A DNA stretch of 64,000 bases from Gammaproteobacteria bacterium HGW-Gammaproteobacteria-2 (lineage in GTDB: Bacteria > Pseudomonadota > Gammaproteobacteria > Xanthomonadales > Xanthomonadaceae): assembly GCA_002840015.1 (NCBI GenBank), contig PGZE01000004.1, forward strand, positions 1-64,000, given 5' to 3'. Positions within the stretch are counted from its first letter, which is position 1, and every line of letters starts with the position of its first letter. Shown in pieces: positions 18,461 to 26,978 of the stretch. The position numbers and the translations under genes were made by a program. The notes under the pieces were generated by a model that did no database searches, was not told where the DNA came from, and saw only the letters and a program-made list of their open reading frames with translations.

Positions 18461-18775
18461 ATGCGCAACGCTTTGTTGATGATCGCCCTGATGCTGGGCT
18501 TGGGGCTGGCTCACGCCGAAACGCCGATTGCTGCGGTAGCCTCTACCGACGCAGACAATGCCGACAACGCTGCGATCCAAACCAAAGCGGCGCTGCGCAC
18601 CGAGCGCCACTGCATCCGCCATACCGGCACCCGGATGAAAGTCCGTGACCGGGACGGCTGTATCGCCAATGCTCCCGGCCGCAGTTATGGCCGCGATGAT
18701 ATCGAGCGCACCGGCGAAACCGACATTGGCCGAGCCCTGCAACGGCTCGACCCGAGCATCAGCCGCGGCCATTGA
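18461..18775 (+). CDS. Small secreted protein of unknown function
   Basis: A 104-residue product with a clear signal peptide (MRNALLMIALMLGLGLAHA) and a mature part that contains two Cys (in RHCIRH and DGCIANA), which may form a disulfide in the periplasm. A GGAGA ribosome site precedes the ATG. No family is recognised. It stands alone between divergent and convergent neighbours. Confidence 0.7.
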   Translation: MRNALLMIALMLGLGLAHAETPIAAVASTDADNADNAAIQTKAALRTERHCIRHTGTRMKVRDRDGCIANAPGRSYGRDDIERTGETDIGRALQRLDPSISRGH

Positions 18776-18801
18776 GCGCGGCTGAACCCGACGCGCCGCA
18801 C

Positions 18802-19320
18802 TCAGCGTCCGGGTGGACCGTGGTCCTTGTCGCGGCCTTTGCCCTTGTCATTGCCGTTGCCCGGCCCATGATCTTTCGCCTTTGATCGGCCTTTGGACTT
18901 GCCGAGATCGGCCTTCATCGCGTGAAACTCGGCCGAACCGGGCTTGATCCCCAGCCCCTTGGCAATAACGCCCCAGCCCTTGCCATGCTCGTGCTCCCAG
19001 ATGTCGAGCACCGCGCGGCAGGGGCGATGGCTGTAGTGCGCCAATGCACAAGCATAGTAGACATCCCCCGGCGGCCAGCGGCGATCGACCACATATTCGC
19101 GCACCAGAACACGCGGTGCGCCGTAGCTCACTACCACCTCATCGACGAAGCCGTCGAGATTACCTGCGGCATAGACGTTGAAGTCACCCAGTTGCGCATC
19201 CACCCAGGCATCGCCACTGTTCGGGCTGAAGCCGAATGCGTAGTGTTCCTGCGCATGCAGCGGGCCGCAAAGCAACAGTGTGCCAAGGAACAGGGTCGTG
19301 ATCGCGAGTCGCGTATGCAT
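18802..19320 (-). CDS. Secreted protein of unknown function, basic Gly/Lys/Asp tail
   Basis: A 172-residue exported protein. ATG 19320 has GGAGG upstream and begins a clear signal peptide ending LHAQ; the longer open frame is not needed. The body contains YYACALAHYSHRPCRAVLDIWEHEHGKGWGVIAKGLGIKPGS, resembling small secreted proteins with a conserved WEHEHGKGWG stretch in this order. The C-terminal 35 residues are low complexity (Lys/Gly/Asp/His). Function unknown. Confidence 0.75.
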   Translation of the reverse strand: MHTRLAITTLFLGTLLLCGPLHAQEHYAFGFSPNSGDAWVDAQLGDFNVYAAGNLDGFVDEVVVSYGAPRVLVREYVVDRRWPPGDVYYACALAHYSHRPCRAVLDIWEHEHGKGWGVIAKGLGIKPGSAEFHAMKADLGKSKGRSKAKDHGPGNGNDKGKGRDKDHGPPGR

Positions 19321-19471
19321 CCGGCTTACCTCCAGCAATAAACTGTAGAGCGCAGTGTGTGCCAATATGGTGAACCGGTGCTGAAATCGCGACACAGGCA
19401 GCACATACTGTGCGCGGTAGATCGGGAGATCCGTTATCCGTCCACTCCTGCAAGCGGCATTCTGGCTCGCC

Positions 19472-20689
19472 GTGTACCTGGCCTTGGTCATGGTGCCGCT
19501 GGCACTTGCCGCGGCCCCGCCAACCGTTGCGGCCGGGTTTGGCTGGGATTTCGCCAAGCGCGCCTGTGCGCCATTCGGTATCGACGTGATTTATTTTTTC
19601 CATCGCTATCTGGCGCTGGTGATGCTGGTGCTGATCGCGCTGCACGCACTGCTTGCCACCGCGCTCGATCCGGGCGCGGTCGGGCCGCTTGATCCACGCC
19701 ATGCAGCGCCAGCCATCAGTCTGGGCCGGCTGGCACTGGGGTTGATCGCGGCACTGCTGATCAGCTCGCTGTGGCGCAAGCGGCTGGGTATTGAATACGA
19801 CTACTGGCGGCGTGTACACGCCGTGCTGGCGATACTGGCACTGAGCCTGGCGGTGATCCACGTTGATATCGCCGCGCGCATGCTCAACAGCCCGGGCAAG
19901 CGGCTGGCGTGGACGGCGCTGTCGCTGGCATGGCTGGGTTTGATCGTACACGTGCGCCTGCTGCGGCCGTGGCGGCTGCTGCGGCGCCCATTCCGGGTGG
20001 CTGCGGTGCAGGCCGAACACGGTCGCAGCGTTAGTGTGCAGCTGCAAGCGGTAGGCCATGATGGCTTTGACTACCAGCCCGGGCAGTTCGCCTGGCTGAG
20101 TGTCGGCGACTCCCCGTTCGCCTTGCGCGAGCATCCATTTTCACTGGCATCGAGCCCCACCCGGCCCGGCACCATCACCTTCACCATCAAGGCGCTGGGC
20201 GATTTTTCCACCGCCATGGCCGAGTGCAAGCCGGGTACTGTCGCTTATGTTGATGGGCCTTACGGCGCTTTCAGTTGTGACCGTTACCCGAAGGCGGCGG
20301 GTTTCGTGTTCATCGCCGGCGGGGTCGGCATCGCACCCATCATCAGCATGCTGCGCGCGCTCGCCGATCGCAACGACCCACGCCCGTTGTGGCTGTTTTA
20401 CGGCAACCGGCTATGGCAACACACGCTGTTTCGCGAGGAGTTGCAGGCGCTCGGCGAACGCCTGGATTTGCGCCTGGTACATATTTTGGGCGAGCCAGCA
20501 GCGGACTGGCGCGGGGAGCGTGGCCTGTTGCGGCAGGAACTTCTTGCGCGCCATCTGCCCGAGCAACGCACTGGCCTGCATTTTTTTATCTGCGGGCCAC
20601 AGCCGATGATCGGTGTTGCCGAGCACGCGCTCAGGGCGCTGGCCGTACCGCTGCGCCGGGTGCATTCGGAAATCTTTGACCTGGCATGA
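19472..20689 (+). CDS. Ferric-reductase-like flavocytochrome
   Basis: Predicted transmembrane electron-transfer protein: an N-terminal heme-binding membrane region (His in FHRYL, ALHALL, RVHAVL, VIHVDI) and a C-terminal FAD/NAD(P)H reductase half with REHPFSLAS (FAD), GGVGIAPI (nucleotide) and CGPQPM. It would pass electrons from NAD(P)H through FAD to heme. With GTG 19472 the first membrane helix is cut in half; the frame continues upstream as VIRPLLQAAFWLA to an in-frame stop at 19418, with no ATG, GTG or TTG. GGGAGA (19424-19429) lies 6 nt before an in-frame ATC at 19436, so the true start may be non-canonical. A cytochrome c gene follows by 15 nt. Confidence 0.85.
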   Translation: MYLALVMVPLALAAAPPTVAAGFGWDFAKRACAPFGIDVIYFFHRYLALVMLVLIALHALLATALDPGAVGPLDPRHAAPAISLGRLALGLIAALLISSLWRKRLGIEYDYWRRVHAVLAILALSLAVIHVDIAARMLNSPGKRLAWTALSLAWLGLIVHVRLLRPWRLLRRPFRVAAVQAEHGRSVSVQLQAVGHDGFDYQPGQFAWLSVGDSPFALREHPFSLASSPTRPGTITFTIKALGDFSTAMAECKPGTVAYVDGPYGAFSCDRYPKAAGFVFIAGGVGIAPIISMLRALADRNDPRPLWLFYGNRLWQHTLFREELQALGERLDLRLVHILGEPAADWRGERGLLRQELLARHLPEQRTGLHFFICGPQPMIGVAEHALRALAVPLRRVHSEIFDLA

Positions 20690-20704
20690 ATCGGGTAGCC
20701 CACC

Positions 20705-21115
20705 ATGCGTGAACAATGGGCTCGTCTCGTGGCATTGCTCACCGGCGTGCTGCTGCTGGCACTGGCAGCCGCGCTGGCCGGCTGGCAGAACCACGACACC
20801 CCTTCGGCAGTCGCCGAAACCGTGATGATCGCCGATCAGCGTGCGCGCGGCGCGCAGGTGTATGCCGAACAGGGCTGCGCACGCTGCCATTCACTTGCTG
20901 GCAAAGGCAATGCGCGACTGCCGCTGGACGATGTCGCCAGCCGTCTTGATGGCCCGGCACTACGTCAGTGGATCACCGGTGATGCCGCCATCGACGCCAA
21001 TCTGTCCGCGCGCGTGCGCAGCGTCAAGGCCGGCTACGCACAACTTTCCGAAGCGGATATGGCTGCTCTGATTGCCTATCTGCAAGAGCCGCCGCGACCC
21101 GCATCAGCACGCTGA
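20705..21115 (+). CDS. Membrane-anchored or secreted c-type cytochrome
   Basis: A 136-residue class I cytochrome c. It has an uncleaved or cleavable N-terminal hydrophobic segment (about 8-26), one heme site CARCH at about 59-63, and a C-terminal Met-containing helix (EADMAALIAYLQE) with a probable axial Met. It follows the ferric-reductase-like gene on the same strand and is its likely electron partner in the periplasm. It is convergent with the ArsC-like gene and overlaps its 3' end by 12 nt. Confidence 0.88.
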   Translation: MREQWARLVALLTGVLLLALAAALAGWQNHDTPSAVAETVMIADQRARGAQVYAEQGCARCHSLAGKGNARLPLDDVASRLDGPALRQWITGDAAIDANLSARVRSVKAGYAQLSEADMAALIAYLQEPPRPASAR

Positions 21116-21466
21116 ATCAAGCAGCGCCAGCACGTTTTCCGGCGGCCGGCCAATCACCGCGCGATCACCGATCACCACAATCGGGCGCTCGATCAGGGCC
21201 GGGTGTGCATGCAGCAATTCGAGCCACTGCGTCGCTGAACGCGCGTCATCTACGGCAAGCCCAAGCTCCTTGGCCAAGGATTCGCCAAATCGCACGATGC
21301 GCGTAACCGGCAGATTCAACTTCGCAACCAGTTCACGCAAATGCGCTACCGAAGGTGGATTGGCGAGGTAGTCGATCACCTTCACCGTCAATCCATGATG
21401 TTCGAGCAGGGCGAGGGTGGCGCGCGATTTCGAGCAGCGCGGGTTGTGATAAATGGTCGCGTTCAT
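21104..21466 (-). CDS. arsC: ArsC-family glutaredoxin-dependent reductase
   Basis: A 120-residue protein of the ArsC/Spx thioredoxin-fold family. The active-site loop NPRCSKSR with a single Cys at 11 is as in glutaredoxin-linked arsenate reductases; PVTRIVRFGES and IERPIVVI carry the conserved Arg residues of ArsC. I chose ATG 21466; the longer frame overlaps the acetyltransferase. No arsR, arsB or acr3 lies nearby, so a role in arsenate resistance is not supported by context. Confidence 0.85.
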   Translation of the reverse strand: MNATIYHNPRCSKSRATLALLEHHGLTVKVIDYLANPPSVAHLRELVAKLNLPVTRIVRFGESLAKELGLAVDDARSATQWLELLHAHPALIERPIVVIGDRAVIGRPPENVLALLDSAC

Positions 21467-21473
21467 GGCGGCA

Positions 21474-22013
21474 TTATCGCGCAACGTTGCATGCTGGCAA
21501 TGCGATGCCATACCGATGCAGAACGGTTTGTCCGGCCTCGGCCGGCAGCGTGCATTCAAAGGCAAATCCCAGGCGCTGCAAGAGTTGCAATGACGGCAGA
21601 TTGTCCGGCACCACAATCGCTATCAGGCGGATAAAGCCCAGCACGGCGTGCGCATGTTGCAACAGTGCGCGCGCCGCTTCGCTGGCATAACCCTGGCCGC
21701 AGGCACTGGCGGTCAGGGCATAGCCCAGATCGACATCAGCCAGATGTTCGCGCTTGAGCAGGCCGGCCATGCCGAGCGCGACGCCATCGGATTTGCGCTC
21801 GATCAGCAGCAGACCGAATCCGTGGCGCTGGTAACTCGCGGCCGGGCCAGTGGCGATATAGCGCTCGGCATCCGCCGGGTTGCGCACACCGCGATCGCCG
21901 ATCTGGCGCAGGAATGCCGGCTCATTGAGCAGCCCCAACAAAAACCCGGCATCGCCCGCCACCAGCGGTCGTAATCGCAGGCGTGGCGTATCGATCACAG
22001 TGATGTCGGCCAT
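21474..22013 (-). CDS. GNAT-family N-acetyltransferase (RimJ/RimL type)
   Basis: A 179-residue acetyltransferase with the family start TPRLRLRPL, a middle beta strand [25 protein letters not shown] (acetyl-CoA pyrophosphate loop with GQGYAS) and the C-terminal segment [16 protein letters not shown]. Members acetylate protein N-termini or small molecules; the substrate is not evident. It lies 7 nt upstream of the ArsC-like gene on the same strand and is divergent from ubiE. Confidence 0.88.
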   Translation of the reverse strand: MADITVIDTPRLRLRPLVAGDAGFLLGLLNEPAFLRQIGDRGVRNPADAERYIATGPAASYQRHGFGLLLIERKSDGVALGMAGLLKREHLADVDLGYALTASACGQGYASEAARALLQHAHAVLGFIRLIAIVVPDNLPSLQLLQRLGFAFECTLPAEAGQTVLHRYGIALPACNVAR

Positions 22014-22088
22014 CGACGCACCAGTCGGAGCAAGGATTCACGCCGCATTATGCCAATGCACGCAGTAACTGGTGCGATAATCGCCACC

Positions 22089-22850
22089 ATGAACGAGCCC
22101 GAACGCAACCCAGAAACCACTCACTTCGGCTTTCGCGATGTGCCGGTCGGGGAAAAGAAAAAACTGGTTGGCCAGGTGTTTTCGTCGGTTGCCGGCAGCT
22201 ATGACCTGATGAACGACCTGATGAGCCTGGGGGTCCACCGCTTGTGGAAGCGCTATTTTGTCGGCACCTCGGGGGTGCGTCGTGGCGATCGGGTGCTCGA
22301 TCTGGCCGGCGGCACCGGCGACATCGCCGCCTTGCTGCACGCACGGGTCGGCGAGGCCGGTTCGGTGGTGCTGGGCGACATCAATGGCGAGATGTTGCGC
22401 GTCGGCCGCGATCGGCTCACCGACCGTGGCCTGGTGCGCGGCCTGGAATACGTGCAGCTCAACGCCGAGGCGTTGCCGTTTCCGGATGCGAGCTTTGATC
22501 TGGTGACGATTGCCTTTGGCCTGCGCAATGTCACCGACAAGCAGGCCGCGCTAAATGAAATGCAGCGGGTGCTGAAGGTCGGCGGGCGGGCGCTGGTGCT
22601 GGAGTTTTCGCAGGTTCAGCCCGAATGGTTCCGGCCGATCTACGATTTTCATTCGTTCAGGGTGCTGCCGCGTCTGGGCCGGCTGTTTGCCGGCGATGCC
22701 AACAGTTACCAGTACCTCGCCGAATCGATCCGCAAGCATCCGCCGCAGGACGCACTCAAGGCGATGATGCAGGCCGCAGGCTTCGAGCGCTGCGAGTACC
22801 GCAACCTGTCGGCCGGCATTGTCGCCATCCACAGCGGTTATCGGGTTTGA
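22089..22850 (+). CDS. ubiE: Ubiquinone/menaquinone C-methyltransferase UbiE
   Basis: A SAM-dependent methyltransferase that C-methylates the benzoquinol ring in ubiquinone biosynthesis (and demethylmenaquinol where present). The 253-residue protein has THFGFRDV, the SAM-binding motif [10 protein letters not shown] at about 69-78, and the family motifs [10 protein letters not shown] and LEFSQVQ. ATG 22089 fits the family N-terminus better than an upstream in-frame ATG. No other ubi genes are adjacent. Confidence 0.95.
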   Translation: MNEPERNPETTHFGFRDVPVGEKKKLVGQVFSSVAGSYDLMNDLMSLGVHRLWKRYFVGTSGVRRGDRVLDLAGGTGDIAALLHARVGEAGSVVLGDINGEMLRVGRDRLTDRGLVRGLEYVQLNAEALPFPDASFDLVTIAFGLRNVTDKQAALNEMQRVLKVGGRALVLEFSQVQPEWFRPIYDFHSFRVLPRLGRLFAGDANSYQYLAESIRKHPPQDALKAMMQAAGFERCEYRNLSAGIVAIHSGYRV

Positions 22851-22894
22851 AATATCCGCGTTAGACTTGCAGCGTCAACCTGCGGAGTCTTTCC

Positions 22895-24739
22895 ATGCGT
22901 ATCGCCCTGTCGCTATTGTTATTGCTCGCACCGTTGCTCGCACACGCGAATGATCCCAGCTCCTACGCCGAGCCGGACAAGGTGCGGATTGCCGACCTCG
23001 GTCTTGACCTGCGTGTGGATTTCGACAAGAAAGAGCTCACAGGACGCGCCGATCTGCGCCTGAACTGGCTCGACCCGGCACATCGGGTGCTGGTACTGGA
23101 CACCCGCGCGCTACACATCGACAAAGTGCTGGGCAAGTCCGGCGATGGCGTGTGGCGGCGGCTGAAGTTCGAGCTGGCGGTCAACGATCCGATCTTCGGC
23201 AGCAAACTCAGCATCACCATGCGCAAGCCTTACGAAGTGGTGCGCATCCGCTACCACACCTCGCCGCAGGCCTCGGGGCTGCAATGGCTGGAACCGGCGA
23301 TGACCGCCGGTGGCAAGCATCCATTCCTGTTCAGCCAGTCGCAGGCCATTCACGCGCGCAGTTGGGTACCGTTGCAGGACACCCCTTCGGTGCGCTTCAC
23401 CTACAGCGCGCATGTGGTTACGCCGGCCAGCCTGATGGCGTTGATGAGTGCGGACAACGACCCCGCCGCCGCCCGTGATGGCGATTATGTGTTCCGCATG
23501 CCGCAGCCGATTCCGTCCTACCTGATGGCGCTGGCGGTGGGTGATCTGAAGTTCGCACCCTTGTCCGAGCGCGCCGGGGTTTGGGCCGAGCCATCGATGT
23601 TGGCCGCAGCCGCCAACGAGTTCATCGATACCGAAAAGATGATCCAGGCTGCGGAATCGCTGTATGGGCCGTATCGCTGGGGCCGCTACGACCTGCTGGT
23701 GCTGCCACCCAGCTTTCCGTTTGGCGGCATGGAAAATCCTCGCCTCACCTTCGCCACCCCGACCGTGATTGTTGGTGATCGCTCACTGGTGAGCCTGGTC
23801 GCACACGAGCTGGCACACAGCTGGTCGGGCAACCTGGTCACCAACGCCAGTTGGAAGGACATGTGGCTCAACGAAGGTTTTACCAGCTACGTGGAAAACC
23901 GTCTGGTCGAGGCCGTATTCGGCGTCGAACAGGCACAGATGGAAAACGTGATCAGCCAATATGGCCTCAAGCAAGAGTTGGCAACGTTGGCAAAAAACGA
24001 CCAGTTGCTGGCCTTGCCGCCGCTGACAGGACGCGATCCCGACGAAGCGCTGACCGATGTGCCCTACGTCAAGGGCGCGTGGTTCCTGTCGTTTCTGGAG
24101 CAGCGCTTCGGCCGTGAGCGCTTTGATGCCTTTTTGCGTGGTTACTTCGATCACTTTGCGTTCCAGAGCATCAGCAGCGATGATTTTCGTGCCTACCTGA
24201 ACACGCAATTGCTGGCGGCGGCACCGGATGTGGTGAGTGCTGCCGAGGTGGATGCCTGGCTCACGCAACCGGGTATTCCCAAGTTTGCCAGCGCGGCGCA
24301 AAGCGCACGCTTTACTGCGGTGGACACGGCTGCCGAGCGTTGGCTCAAGCGCCGTATCGCTGCCAATGAAATCGATACCGTAAAGTGGAGCACGCAGGAG
24401 TGGGTACACTTCATCGAGCAATTGCCGAAAAAGCTGCCGCCCAAGCGCCTGATCGAACTCGATGATGCTTTTCTGTTTACTGGTACCGCCAACGGCGAAA
24501 TCGCGCAGCGCTGGTATCCCCTGGCCGAGCGCAGCGGCTATTTTGAAGCGCGGCCGGCAATGGCCTCGTTCCTCAAGCGTATTGGCCGCCGCAAGCTCAT
24601 CATGCCGACCTATGAAGCATTGGCCGCGAGCAAGGACGGCAAAGCGTTTGCTCGCCGCGTGTTTGCCACTGCCCGCCCCGGCTACCATCCGATTACCGTG
24701 GGCTCGGTTGAATCGGTGCTGGGCGACAAGGGCAAGTAG
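22895..24739 (+). CDS. M1-family zinc aminopeptidase (LTA4-hydrolase-like)
   Basis: A 614-residue periplasmic metallopeptidase: signal peptide ending LAHA, substrate motif GGMENP, zinc motif HELAH at 304-308 and the third ligand Glu327 in WLNEGFTSY, giving the HEXXH-X18-E spacing of M1 enzymes. The C-terminal helical domain (about 470-600) fits leukotriene-A4-hydrolase-type members. It would cut N-terminal residues from peptides. A purine-rich site (GGAG) precedes the ATG. The next gene starts 3 nt after its stop and is broken. Confidence 0.93.
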   Translation: MRIALSLLLLLAPLLAHANDPSSYAEPDKVRIADLGLDLRVDFDKKELTGRADLRLNWLDPAHRVLVLDTRALHIDKVLGKSGDGVWRRLKFELAVNDPIFGSKLSITMRKPYEVVRIRYHTSPQASGLQWLEPAMTAGGKHPFLFSQSQAIHARSWVPLQDTPSVRFTYSAHVVTPASLMALMSADNDPAAARDGDYVFRMPQPIPSYLMALAVGDLKFAPLSERAGVWAEPSMLAAAANEFIDTEKMIQAAESLYGPYRWGRYDLLVLPPSFPFGGMENPRLTFATPTVIVGDRSLVSLVAHELAHSWSGNLVTNASWKDMWLNEGFTSYVENRLVEAVFGVEQAQMENVISQYGLKQELATLAKNDQLLALPPLTGRDPDEALTDVPYVKGAWFLSFLEQRFGRERFDAFLRGYFDHFAFQSISSDDFRAYLNTQLLAAAPDVVSAAEVDAWLTQPGIPKFASAAQSARFTAVDTAAERWLKRRIAANEIDTVKWSTQEWVHFIEQLPKKLPPKRLIELDDAFLFTGTANGEIAQRWYPLAERSGYFEARPAMASFLKRIGRRKLIMPTYEALAASKDGKAFARRVFATARPGYHPITVGSVESVLGDKGK

Positions 24740-24742
24740 CCC

Positions 24743-25604
24743 GTGCGACACCCGCGCATAGCGTTCGCTCTGCTTTTGCTTGTGCTCGCGCTCGCCGTGC
24801 TGGCATGGCGGCCACAGGGGTTGTTGGCGGCAGAGTATGCACGTCTGCGCTGGCTGGCCGGCGCCGAGGTCAAGTCGCTGTCCGCCGCCGAGCATCGCTG
24901 GCAGTACCTGGAAGCGGGAAGCGGGCCGACACTGGTGCTGGTACACGGATTCACCGGCAGCAAGGAGCACTGGCTACCGCTGATGGCGCAGTTATCGGCG
25001 CAGTTTCATGTCATCGCGCCCGACCTGCCGGGCTGGAACGCGTCCCAACGCGTGCCCGGCGCCGATTACGGGGTGATCGCGCAAGCCGACCGCCTGCACG
25101 CGTTCATCGCCGCACTGGGCGATGAACCGGTGATCGTGGTCGGGCATTCCATGGGCGGCCATATCAGCGGTCGGTGTGCCATTCACTGACAACGCATTCA
25201 GCATCGCGGTGCGTACGGGTGAAAACCCGTTTGCGGTACACAACCGCGCCGATCTGCACCGGCAAATGGCGTTGGTGTTCAGCACGCCGCCGTTTCTGCC
25301 GTGGCCGGTGGATCTGGCACTGGCGCGGCAACGTGCCGCCAATGCCGACTTCGAGAGCGCGGTGCTGACGCAAATCAGTGCCCCCGATCAGCGCTACGCG
25401 CTCGCGGCCCGGCTTGCCGATATCCGGATGCCGGTGCTGCTGCTGTGGTGTCGGCAGGATCGGGTGATCGACCTCAGCGCGATGCATGCCTTCCGTGCCG
25501 GGCTGACGGACAGCCGCAGCGTGGTGCTGGAAGGCTGCGGCCACATGCCGTTGATGGAGCGCCCCAAAGCCGTGGCCAAGGCGATCGCGGCATGGCCGTG
25601 GTGA
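24743..25604 (+). pseudogene. Alpha/beta hydrolase, disrupted by internal deletion/frameshift
   Basis: The N-terminal half (24743 to the stop at 25189) has an N-terminal membrane anchor, LVLVHGFTGSKEHW and the nucleophile elbow GHSMGGH, then goes out of frame after HISG. The C-terminal half continues in another phase from about 25176 (PFTDNAFSIAV...) and holds the acid and base region DRVIDL and GCGHMPLMERP. About 20 residues of the core appear to be missing between HISG and PFTDNA, so a small out-of-frame deletion is likely. The Ser and the Asp/His are on separate fragments, so neither piece should be active. A sequencing error alone would not explain the missing core. Confidence 0.8.
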
Positions 25605-25629
25605 GCGGTAATTTCAATGATTCGCCACA

Positions 25630-26769
25630 CTATTGCCGGGGTCGCCACGGCCCCGGTAGCGTTGCGCTTGCCGGCGGATCGAGATGGGTTTTGCCATCAT
25701 CGTCGGCATTCGGTGCCGGCGGCAGCACAAAGGGTGCGCAGTCGCTGTGATCGACCTGCTTTGCCAGCCACGATGCAAGCGGCGCAAGTAACCAGTCGAT
25801 CCGCAGTGGCAGGCTCACATGCGATTCGTCCGGCATTTCCTGTAGCTGTGCATGCGCATTGACCGCCAGCAGCTGGCGCGAATGCGATACCGGTAACCAA
25901 TTGTCGGCATCGCCGTGCAACAACAGCACGCAGGCACTGAGGTTGGCCATCGCAGTGCGGGTGTCCACTGCATCCAGGTTCAGCCCCAGCAAACGCCCCG
26001 CCTGCGGCACCGCCACAGCAATGCTGTCGGCATCGACGTACTGTCGCACAAACCACTGTCGCAGCCGCTCACGCAACGAATGCGGGCGTTCGCGCAACGT
26101 GCCACGAATCAGGTCGCGTACCCCCTCACCGGCATTGGCGAATGGCTCCAGCGCAATCACGGCATCGACATCTGCCCGCAGTACCGCCGCAGCATAAATG
26201 CTGCTCACCGCACCGTAGGACACGCCAAACAAGGTCAGCGGCTGCGTGATCTCTCCGCGCAAGCGCAGGGCTCGTACCAGAGTTGCAATATCTGCCCCTT
26301 CACGGCTGCCATAACCCACCAATGCCTTGCCCGAAAGACCGTGGCTACGCAGATCCACCAGCACCACCCGATAGCCACGCTCGGCGAAACCCAACGCCCA
26401 TGGCAACAGGCTGCTGCCATCGAACGACCAACCATGCAGCGCCATGATCGTGCCCCGCTCGGGCAATGCGATGCCGGGCTTTTCGAAGTGCATTTTGAGC
26501 CTGAGCGCGTCCGAACTCTGACGCAAAGTCGAGTGAAAACCGAAATTTGCGGGAGCCAGTATCCGGTATGACAAGGCCGGTCCGCCGGGCAAACTGAGCC
26601 GCTGCGGCGCTGCCTGAAGGATGTGATAAACCTCCGCGCTTTGTCGCAATTGCCGGCGCGAGATCGGCTCGGGCTCGGCGATCCGCCGCGCCAGCATGTC
26701 GGCGCTGGAACACCCGGTCAGCGCAAGCAACAACAAAGCGCACAGTGTGTTCGGTAGTGTGGTTGACAT
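25630..26769 (-). CDS. Alpha/beta-hydrolase lipoprotein
   Basis: A 379-residue protein with a lipoprotein signal (ALTGC, Cys at about 20) followed by an alpha/beta hydrolase fold: oxyanion region ALHGWSFDGSS, nucleophile elbow GVSYGAVS, a late acid (LLHGDADNWLP) and His in DESHVSLP. It is likely an envelope-bound esterase or lipase-type enzyme of unknown substrate. ATG 26769 starts the signal; the longer frame is not needed. The C-terminal 40 residues are Pro-rich. It is convergent with the broken hydrolase and divergent from the FapA-like gene. Confidence 0.85.
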   Translation of the reverse strand: MSTTLPNTLCALLLLALTGCSSADMLARRIAEPEPISRRQLRQSAEVYHILQAAPQRLSLPGGPALSYRILAPANFGFHSTLRQSSDALRLKMHFEKPGIALPERGTIMALHGWSFDGSSLLPWALGFAERGYRVVLVDLRSHGLSGKALVGYGSREGADIATLVRALRLRGEITQPLTLFGVSYGAVSSIYAAAVLRADVDAVIALEPFANAGEGVRDLIRGTLRERPHSLRERLRQWFVRQYVDADSIAVAVPQAGRLLGLNLDAVDTRTAMANLSACVLLLHGDADNWLPVSHSRQLLAVNAHAQLQEMPDESHVSLPLRIDWLLAPLASWLAKQVDHSDCAPFVLPPAPNADDDGKTHLDPPASATLPGPWRPRQ

Positions 26770-26978
26770 CGAGGAACGAGAGCCGCGACTTTGGATGGGA
26801 TTCAGTATGGCAGACCGGACCCGCCGTACGGGACTGCCACGCAGTGCACAGTGCATTTGCTTGATTCGGCAATACACTGTGCGTGCTTTAGCTGGCGGAG
26901 AGTCTGCATGCCCAGTTCGATCCATCGCTGCCGAGTTGCCACCACCTGCTGCGACAACGCCGATGCGGCGGGATTGCG

